In this document: piece after piece, positions 56,007 through 64,000 of the stretch
Numbering within the stretch: position 1 is the stretch's first letter
How the letters are laid out: the number at the start of each line of letters is the position of its first letter
NCBI GenBank assembly: GCA_036346225.1
Contig: JARFIW010001491.1
Span: forward strand, 3,100,001-3,164,000
DNA length: 64,000 bases
Direction of reading: 5' to 3'
From: Platerodrilus igneus
Taxonomy: Eukaryota > Arthropoda > Insecta > Coleoptera > Lycidae
Translations under genes and position numbers: made by a program
Notes under the pieces: model-generated
What the model was told of the DNA's origin: nothing
The model's database searches: none
The model's input: the letters and a program-made list of their open reading frames with translations, nothing else

Positions 56007-57420
56007 TTAAAGAATTAATAGCATAGGCTCACTAGGAGCTCGGGATAATGTATCTGGTACCACATTAAATTTACCCTTCCTGTGAATAACTTCGAAATCA
56101 AATTGTTGGAGTTTCACACTCCATCTAGCTAAACGTCCCGCAGGATCTTTTAAGTTGTGGAGCCAAATTAAAGAATGATGGTCCGTAATGACCTTAAAAT
56201 GAGTTCCTTCAATACATGGTCGGAATTTTTGAATAGCAAAACACACCGCCAAAAGTTCCCGTTCTGTGGCTGAATAATTTTTCTCTGCTGAATTTAAACT
56301 GCGAGAAGCATAAGCAATTACATGTTCTTCGTCTCCTTCTCCCTGAGTTAAAACACAACCAACGCCGTAATTTGAGGCGTCACATTGTAAAAAAAAAACT
56401 TTCGAAAAATCAGGACTCCTTAAAATAGGAGTCTTTGTAAGAACATCTTAAATTTTTTCAAACGAAATAAGAGCCTCGTCCGTCCATTTAATCGCTTGCG
56501 ATTTTCTCTTTCCCTTTAGTAAATCATTAATAGGTGCTATAATTGTGGCAAAATCCAAAACAAAACGCCTATACCAAGAACACATACCGGTGAAACGTTT
56601 TATTTCAGTGGCTGTCTTGGGTTGAGGAAAATTTACAATTGCGTCAATTTTTGCTGGGTCAGTTCGGAGACCATCTTTATTCACAATATATCTCAGATAT
56701 TGTAACTCTGGTTTACAAAACTCACATTTTGAAATGTTAATAGTTAAATTAGCGCCTTTCAACTTCTCATACACTTCGTTCAAAATTCTAATATGCTCCT
56801 TAAATGTGCTTGAAATAATAATTATATCATCTAAATAAACAAATACCGATTGGGATAATGAAAATCAAAAATAGAGTCCATGAGCCTCTGTAATGTGCCT
56901 GGAGCATTGGCCAAACCCATCGGCATTACATTATATTGAAATAATCCGCGCCTTGGGACAGTAAAGGCTGTTTTTCCTTGCTTTCGTCACTCAAGGGCAA
57001 TTGCCAAAAGGCTTTTAAATCGATTGAACTGAGAAATTTCGCATTGCGTAATCTATCAAGAATGTCATTTACAAACGGAATGGGATACGCGTCTTTTTTT
57101 GTAATTGAATTTAATCGTTTAGCGTCAAAACATACACGAAATTCACCTTTTGCTTTTTTCTTTACTAACAGCATGGGGGAGTTCCACGGGCTATTGCTTG
57201 GGCTAATAATGCCTTGTTCAAGCATCGCATCTATTTCTTTATTAGCTTCCAGCATCGCCGGTGATAATGGGTAATACCTTTGTTTAATTGGTTCAACGTC
57301 TTCCGTTGTAATATGATGTGAAATTTTAGTGGTTCGGCCTAAGGTAGGACGATCCAGGGATTGAAATAAAGAAATAACATTGTTTAATTCAAATTTCTGG
57401 TCTTCATTTAAATCGGCCAT
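56007..57420 (-). pseudogene. pol: Gypsy E reverse transcriptase and RNase H
   Basis: Open pieces: 57420-56926 (IKQRYYPLSPAMLEANKEID, SNSPWNSPMLLVKKKAKGEF, CFDAKRLNSITKKDAYPIPF, LSSIDLKAFWQLPLSDESK), 56783-56448 (CKPELQYLRYIVNKDGL, FTGMCSWYRRFVLDFATI) and 56252-56007 (FAIQKFRPCIEGTHFKVITD, then HHSLIWL). In the gap at about 56820-56840 the catalytic FVYLDDIIII can be read in another frame, and upstream of 56252 RNase H reads CDASNYGVG and ATERELLAV. So the active sites survive, but at least three frame breaks disable the gene. Confidence 0.9.
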
Positions 57421-57439
57421 AACTTTAATGAAATTTAAT

Positions 57440-57860
57440 TTTTCGTTTCCGCAGAATGAGCATAAAATTCATTTTTTGAAAAATCTACTTTCAATTCAAA
57501 TAATTGACAAAAATCAATCCCTAACGTTAGGGTACACTCTATTGAGTCGGAAACTAAAACATTTAAAGACCGAGTAACCCCGTTTATAGTCAAGGGCAGA
57601 TTAATTGAACCTAAAATTGATTGTGAAGTGCCATCTGCGGTTGTTAATATAGACGTTTTACATTATTAATTAATTCTAACTTATATTTATCCAATAAACA
57701 CAGACCATGTCTGCCTAAAATAGAGGTTTTCGCCCGGAATCCAACAGTGCGGTATAAGTTTCCTTAAATAACTCGATATTAATATAAGGTCTTGTATCAC
57801 CTTTTACTTTATAAAAATTTGAAAAACCATAGATGCTTTACAAAATTTTTAACTTTTACT
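57440..57860 (-). pseudogene. pol: Gypsy E aspartic protease, decayed
   Basis: Minus-strand reading contains INIELFKETYTALLDSG near 57740, with the protease triad DSG (followed by Arg instead of the usual Ala or Ser). Across frame breaks, LNVLVSDSIECTLTLGIDF near 57500-57560 gives the second signature. It lies between the nucleocapsid remnant and RT as expected. Confidence 0.72.
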
Positions 57861-57879
57861 AACCACTCCGACCACGTCT

Positions 57880-58110
57880 TTTGTCAGCACCAATATTATT
57901 AAACGAGGAAAAGCAACGGCTGACTACGCGCTTTCCTGTCCTTAGTTTTTGAATTATTTGAGCAGTTTGGACAATTTGTGGACGTAACTTCCGCTGCCCA
58001 CAAGAATAACAAAATATTCCGCGTTTCTCCGGACAAGTATGAAACGAGTGACCCGTCTTTTACAGTTGAAACAAATAGTCGAAAATTTTGCTGTTTTTAA
58101 AATAATTCGA
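57880..58110 (-). pseudogene. gag: Gypsy E nucleocapsid remnant
   Basis: Minus-strand pieces GHSFHTCPEKRGIFCYSCGQ correspond to the end of one zinc knuckle and the start of a second CxxC element. An upstream stop and changed cysteines have broken the first knuckle. It continues the Gag frame that stops at 58167. Confidence 0.6.
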
Positions 58111-58166
58111 CACGCCGGACCAAGGTAAATTATTATTAGAAAATGAACTCTGTCGAACTTGACGTT

Positions 58167-59204
58167 CTAAGATAACTGGTACGTTGGCAGAATCAGAATG
58201 TTCCTGTTTAATAAAATAATTGGAGGCTTAATGTCTTCTAAAACCTTACAACGAGAAATCAAATGGGAAATGTCAGTCACTTCAACTAACGCCAGTTGTG
58301 TGGCATAAAAGGTCTGTAAATTTCTTTTAATAATTTTTATTTGTTCCCGGACTGGAATGGAATCTTCTAATTGAGAAAATAAGTTTACCATCTTTGAAAT
58401 ATAAATGGTAGGTGATTCCTCGGCGCCTTGCCGTCTGGATTTAATTAACATTAAAAGATTCTCTGCATAATCGGCTGAAAGAAAATCTTGTTTTAATTTA
58501 GAAATTAATTGATCCCATGAATTTACTGTACATCGCGTTGCTCTATACCAATCCAATGCTGAACAGGTGAAAAGATCAATAGCCCCTTCGAAAAGGTCAT
58601 CTGACGAAACTTTTCTTGCAACTTGCAGTTTCTTGACGCGTTGAATAAAATCTGAAACCGATATAGAATCAGATTCACCCGAAAATTGTAATCCCCACTT
58701 GTGGATCGGGACTAATATCGTTGATTTATTCAAGGACTTAATTAGAGTACCTAAATCATTACTAGAAATCGAAACCGATGGGGTATTAATGGAAGAAACC
58801 GTTGATGCTCCAGGGCATGAAACCTCTGCTGTTGGTGTTATTGTAGGATCTTTATTACCGCTAGCCGAACAATAAGAAAGGTTATCGTTAATCTCATTTT
58901 CCCCGTTTACCTGTTCTAAAATCTCAAAAGCTCTAATGCACTTAGAATGCAGCTCTTTGTGTACCTCTAAAAATTCAATATCGAAATTGACATAATTTAG
59001 TCTCTGTGTTACATGCATTAATCTCGTGTTAAGTTTAATATATTCTTTCCTTTTAGGAAGAATGGTAAACAAATATAAACTGTTTTCTAATTCAAAAATC
59101 TTAAGTTTTAATAATTCAATTTCGTCCTTTTGAACGATTTCAATTTTTTCATACTTAGAAAAAACATTACTGTCGACTTTCTCAACAATGAGTTTTGAAC
59201 GCAA
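58167..59204 (-). pseudogene. gag: Gypsy E Gag (matrix-like and capsid)
   Basis: 345 codons open. The frame starts at TTG and its only upstream continuation meets a TAG, so the native ATG is lost or is supplied by splicing. Residues 1-110 are charged with helical periodicity (KDEIELLKLKIFELENSLYL). A Ser/Thr/Pro linker follows. The capsid begins HKWGLQFSGESDSISVSDFI and continues through WYRATRCTVNSWDQLISKLK and ESPTIYISKMVNLFSQL, parallel to Gypsy A Gag (WDLKFSGDDRM..., SNWQDVIRLLREEF). The frame ends before the zinc knuckles through a shift near 58170. Confidence 0.85.
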
Positions 59205-59454
59205 AATTTTCGTTTTCTAACACACTTAACTTTGTTGGTTCAACGTTCCTAATTGAAAGCTCGTGACTCAGTTCGTCACTTCTTAAAGCTTCCACCACAT
59301 ACATGACTAAATAAAAGGTAAAAGCCAACAATAGCGAAACCTGTTCCTAAATCACTAATATTAAACTGTTAATTCTGTTCAAATCTTAATAGAACTATAA
59401 AAATGAAACAATCTACAACTTTGTCCGTGTGTTGTTTACCATATTTACGAGTTT

Positions 59455-59472
59455 AACCACGTTAATGCGCCA
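59455..59472 (-). promoter_or_regulatory. Primer binding site of Gypsy E
   Basis: Minus-strand TGGCGCATTAACGTGGTT, a changed Lys-type site keeping TGGCGC and AACGTGG, about 270 bp before gag. Confidence 0.6.
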
Positions 59473-60560
59473 GTGTAATTAGAATATTTACCTACCGCGT
59501 GAGGGTATCCAATTAACAATAAATAATAAATGGGAAGGACCTCTAACACTAGAGTAGCCTCACGTTTCGGGACAATGCCTCGCAAGCTGCTGCAGTCGGT
59601 GAGAAGGGGAGGTTCATTAAACAACAACACACTAAGACAAAATTCCAATTGTTTTATTAAACGGCCTACTAACTAACTTAACCTAATTACATATGCATAC
59701 AAAATTATACAGTGATTAACAATATTTACAATAGGGCGCCACCATGGAAATTAAACGGCCCATGGACCGATCGCGGTAATAGCGCTCGTCGCACTTTGTT
59801 CGTGGCGATGAACTAAAATTGCAGGACAGAAAATACGTCACTTCACAGGAACAAATGTTATTAAGTCTCCGGCTAGCACAAACACAACTTAACTAAACAA
59901 TTCTAAAGTCCTTATTTTATGAATATTAACAACAGTTCTGGGTGCAAACACCCCAATACATATAATTAATTAACGCTACCGTAGTCTAACTAACTTGCAT
60001 ACTGAAACGACCTTCCTTTAATCACGGGGTCATCAATAACAGGAAAACATGACCTTCACACGGGTCAAATAGTACAATAACGGAATTCGTGGCTTAGTTA
60101 TTACAAGCCTCGGACTACGTCGAAACACAATAAATAAGAAACCCTTCAAAAGATGCGGTCTTTAACAATAACCTAAAGGGATTAAATACTGGAACGGAGA
60201 TTTAACCCGAAGTTGTATGTTATGAAAGTCGACAGATATTGTATTTAAACAAATAAATGACTTATGATGCATAACACAGCTTTGAGTTCATAGTAATACC
60301 ATATATAATAATTACTTACTCAGAAAAATAATTAACTTAGAACATAACGGCACGCACTTGACTTCAGAGAAATAAAACACTTCACTCAGTCTGGAAATAA
60401 ACAACCAGCTTTAACCTCTAACGCGTCTGGGAAATAAACAACCCCGATTACCACCGGCTGGCATCCTTATATACATTTAAGTTAATTGAAAAATAACCCC
60501 TTTCTTGGCGCTCATACTCGGCTTAGGATACGCCGGTCGTAAATCTTTAAGATTAATTAA
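59473..60560 (-). repeat. LTR of Gypsy E (outer end not fixed)
   Basis: The inner end is set by the primer site. On the minus strand a TATATAAGG near 60465-60475 and, downstream, a donor-like GA|GTAAGT near 60316-60325 resemble the promoter and intron-like layout of other elements here. The phrase TCTGGAAATAAACAACC occurs twice in tandem at 60388-60445. The 3' LTR is missing, so the outer limit is a guess. Confidence 0.45.
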
Positions 60561-61243
60561 ACTGCCCATTGCCTAAGATTGCCACACAAGTAGATCTCGG
60601 AACTAATTTTAGTTGAGTGCTCCGCTAATTGAAAAATTGCTTCGGACCACCCTGACATAATAAGGATCCTAAAGCATGATTGACATCTAATCATAGATAG
60701 CAACTAATCTGACATGTTTAGTGCCCTTAAAGTAAGTGCCTTTAGAAAACTGATTGACTCTTGGATTAGATCTTCCTGGAAACTTCGCTAGGACGCTACT
60801 TGGGTAGTCTTGAAGCCGTTCGCTCCAAGACCTTCATTCTAATAATTAGAATGCTAAAATTAAACTAGAAAATAACTATTTTTAGAATTCATAGAACTAA
60901 TTAGAGCGATATTAAAACAGTATGTTACAAAAGTTGGATCTAACGAAGAAGTCAATAGCATTTAAGTCGGATGATCTTACAGAACAATTTGTGACGCACT
61001 TCGACCAAGTTGGGTTTTTCTGAAATGTCTTTTAAAAATCTCTGACTCTTGCGTGTTAAAAAGCGCTCCACAAATTATTTTAGCACAATTTTTTTGTATA
61101 ATTTATTTAGATATATTACTCATATTTGTGTAACCTAGTTTTAGAAATTAGGCTTCTGTGAATTACCTTTTATTTTCGTAGTAACCGTCTTTTATACCGT
61201 GGGAAAAGAATGTTAAATATAGTTTCCCACGGTTCGTAATAGA
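60561..61243. other. No feature recognised
   Basis: May include the rest of the Gypsy E LTR. No motif was seen. Confidence 0.35.
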
Positions 61244-61245
61244 TA

Positions 61246-63923
61246 TACAGCGTGTTTCCACACTTGGGGTAGAAAATTAAGTGGGTGATACAAAACCATT
61301 CATCAATCACTAATGTGAAAGATTTAAGAAAAAAGGAATTATAAACCCGAATAAAGGATGTTTTAAAATTTGCATTGGAATTGTTAAAGAACTATTGGCA
61401 TAAATTCCCAACGTAATTATGCGATATCATTGCAACTTAGTGTAAGTCAAGTATCGGGGTCTTCAACTGAACTCCAGCGTATTTATGAAACATAGTAGTT
61501 ATTATTGTTACTACAAAAGTGTAATGTATTCGGTTATGTAAACATTTGAAATTTAAGCACCGGTCGTAGTTTTTATTCTTCACTGCGCTATGCTCGTTAT
61601 TAATTATAACTTTTGCTACGTACCTGGACGTTGCCGGAAGAAAAGTAAACACCAGGCTAACTACCAACCGTAGAGAATGAGGAAATTTGCCTACATACCA
61701 AAAAAACAAAAGAATAAAGTACATCGCCCACGATTATCTATTAAAACATAAAAATAAATAAAGGATTCTGTACAAACAAGCAAAAGGAAAATAAATTAAG
61801 CGTTACTATTTTACAGTCAACAATTATATTCTAGGGACAATTTAGAAATTTAGCTAAAAACTGCGAATCTCGTATTTACACAAAATAAAATTAATCAGTA
61901 TCAAATAAAAACTGTGAGAGCTTTTGTCAAGTGTTTTTAATTGTATACCTAATGATTTTTGTAGAGTAACTAATTAACAAAGCGAATAAACATGTGCGTT
62001 CTTTTGACACGCATCTTTAACAATAAAACCTCGCACCTGTAGAGCGATAATATCGAATCACAGCAACAAATGATAGTTCTACCATGTGACGTTTCGTGTC
62101 ACGTAACTACACCAACCGTTGATACGGAATATATGCCATTGACGCGCACAAAAGAAAACAAATTGCATATCTGTAGGTGTCCTGATACTTAGCTCGCAAG
62201 CTATAGGGGTTGAGTCAGCATAGAAACGCCATGGTCGTCAGCATACATTTACTCTGCTACCATAATTGCAGCAGCAGTCTACGGACAAAATTAGTTGTTC
62301 TACATAAAGAAAGGAGTTGTTCTACATAATGAAAAACCCATTTAGCCTCCAGCTAAAAAAAAGCGAATACACGCAAGACACCTCCTAGTTGTTGAACAGA
62401 AAGCCGTGCATCGCTTTTTGAAATACAGTGACGAATAAAATGTATAAACCCTTCGACGCACAAGCTGCAGAATCAAACTCAACAATGGTTCAAACAACAC
62501 CAATCCGCACTGCCAATTCCTAGCGTAGCGAAGCGTAGTAAAACCGGAAAACACGGTTTTATCAGATAGTTCAATGCACTATGCAGACGAATGTTTAGAT
62601 GGAAAACACATAAGAAGCAATTATACGCTATCGAAAAGTTTAACAAATTGAAGGTTACCTAAACAGGATATAAACTATTTAATTTATAGAATAAATTATC
62701 GTTGTAAAAGAAAAATGGATTTGAGTTGAGGAGGTTATTCGGGAGCGTGTCTATTATGAATTATATTGAAGGATTTAACAGATTTATGGTAAAACGGGCT
62801 TATGAAGTAACAAGTAAACTATATGGGGGTTGTTGAAGAATTTAAGTATTGGAACGGAGTTTATTCGAACGAGTAATGAATGAACAAGGGAGAAAAATAG
62901 GATAATTAATTTATGTGGAAAGTAAATGTAACACTTTTTATCAAAAATTTTGTTTTTACGCGGCAGCACACGTGACATTAGCCGTCGATTAAATCCTTCC
63001 AACAAGGTGGTATGGAGAACACTTCATGAGGGCTCACGGCATTCTTTTCAATATCGTCGAGTGCAAACTTTGAGACCAGGTGATTATCAAAACAGACTTT
63101 GCTTTTGTCAGTGGATACTATAACAAAACGCAACCAACCCAAATTATATAGATGCAATTTCATTTACAGACAAAACCACATTTACCCAAAATGGTGCAAC
63201 TACTATAATAATCAACATTGGGCTGTTCACAATCCTCATGAATTTTCAAAGGTGCTTTGCAGTAAACATATAGGGAGCTGTTATAAACAGTAGGTTTATT
63301 GGAGTGTATGAATTACCATCGAGAATGGATGGAATGCAGTATTTGAACTTTTTACGGTAAATTGTGGATGATTATTTGGAAGATGCTCCTTTAGCGGTAT
63401 GCCAGCGCATATGGTTTATGTATAACGGAACTCCAAGTCATTTTCATGCGGAAGTGCGTTAATTTTTAAGTGAACAAACCGTACAAATAGATTGTATGTG
63501 GAGGACTTGCTGCATGCCCTCCTCCGTATGCCGGACATTAATCCAATGGACTTTGTGTGTGGAATTTTATGATATTTGTAGTGTATCGTCCCGGCGATGA
63601 GCCCATTCAAAACGTTGATAAGTTAAAAATGCACATTGGAAATGCAGCTGACGTTATAAGAGATGAACAGGGCGAACACGGTGGGATTTGCAGGGTGTGC
63701 CGTGAATCATTGTTAAAACGTGTACAGCCGTATGTTCAGTGTGGTGGTGGAAACGTTGAGCATCTCTTGTAATAGTTTAATACTGTCATTCAGCAGTTCT
63801 CAAACTGTGGCTTAAAAGGTAAGATCAACGTTTTGAGTCACCTATTTTTGTGTGCATTAGCTTATATTTACTGTGTTTATTATGCTATTTAAATTTCTAC
63901 TCTAAGTTTGGAAACACGCTGTA
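61246..63923 (+). mobile_element. Tc1/mariner-type DNA transposon with terminal inverted repeats
   Basis: Left end TACAGCGTGTTTCCACACTT at 61246. The right end at 63923 reads, reversed, TACAGCGTGTTTCCAAACTT. About 28-30 bases match with two or three differences. TA flanks at 61244-61245 and 63924-63925 are the usual target duplication. The transposase is confined to the right third (62950-63774). At 2.68 kb the element is longer than a simple Tc1/mariner (1.3-1.8 kb), so 61280-62950 may hold another insertion or long non-coding DNA. Confidence 0.88.
62950..63774 (+). pseudogene. Tc1/mariner-type (DDE_3) transposase, decayed
   Basis: Readable pieces across several frames: TRDISRRLNPSNKVVWRTLH, FQYRRVQTLRPGDYQNRLCF, ISFTDKTTFTQNG (first catalytic Asp block), INSRFIGVYELPSRMDGMQY, CQRIWFMYNGTPSHFHAEVR (second Asp position changed to Asn: usually HDGAPAH) and, in the open frame at 63557-63772, PIQNVDKLKMHIGNAADVIR with CGGGNVEHLL at the C-terminus. 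The 'R.CI..GG..FEHLL' ending is typical of a widespread insect transposase in this superfamily. Many stops and the lost Asp make it inactive. The N-terminal HTH was not found. Confidence 0.82.
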
Positions 63924-64000
63924 TAGACCTACCCGACTAATCAGGACGGTTAACGAAAAAGAGTGGTGGTTTTCAAGTGACTCTCTTACATTTAACTATT

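Overview
The window looks like repeat-rich nuclear DNA of an insect. It is AT-rich, most long ORFs are retroelement or transposase genes, and many carry frameshifts and stops. Ty3/Gypsy elements primed by tRNA-Lys-type sites, piggyBac, mariner and APE-type LINEs occurring together fit an arthropod. A beetle is possible, but the sequence cannot settle the order. I found no convincing host gene, tRNA, rRNA or CRISPR array.

Layout. 1-2687: an orphan zinc-finger-like coding fragment (711-1091) and a Gypsy LTR piece between two copies of a 114-bp repeat. 2688-9195: Gypsy element A (+), with long LTRs, an intact gag and a lightly damaged pol cut off inside integrase. 9196-16669: debris of a second Gypsy family (B, minus strand), an internally deleted mariner and a LINE reverse transcriptase fragment, all carried on a segment present twice in tandem. 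The second unit ends in a TATCGATA-rich satellite. 17873-19788 and 52485-54179: two diverged copies of one LTR-like element (F), each sitting inside a (TA)n microsatellite. 23281-26158: LTR, leader and gag of Gypsy C (+). 26360-28170: a broken piggyBac transposase followed by two perfect or near-perfect palindromes.

30197-41285: a roughly 3.9-kb LINE (family G, minus strand) split by a complete insertion of Gypsy D (33606-40785), which has paired LTRs, a CCCT target duplication and integrase remains. Inside D lie a 46-bp minisatellite and a run of six hairpins. 42784-43605: a solo LTR related to D with an AACC target duplication. About 45950-46600: the end of another LTR with primer site and leader. 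49080-51190 and 54640-55045: further copies of LINE G. 55046 to about 60560: Gypsy E (minus strand), with integrase, RNase H, RT, protease, gag, primer site and LTR. 61246-63923: a Tc1/mariner-type DNA transposon with about 30-bp terminal inverted repeats and a decayed transposase.

The genes do not form a pathway. Each set belongs to a selfish element that copies or moves itself, and most copies are dead. The useful signals are structural: nesting order, target duplications, a tandem duplication, a LINE tail shared by three loci, and intron-like signals inside LTRs. The dense, nested, two-strand character suggests pericentromeric or piRNA-cluster-like chromatin, which is inference only.
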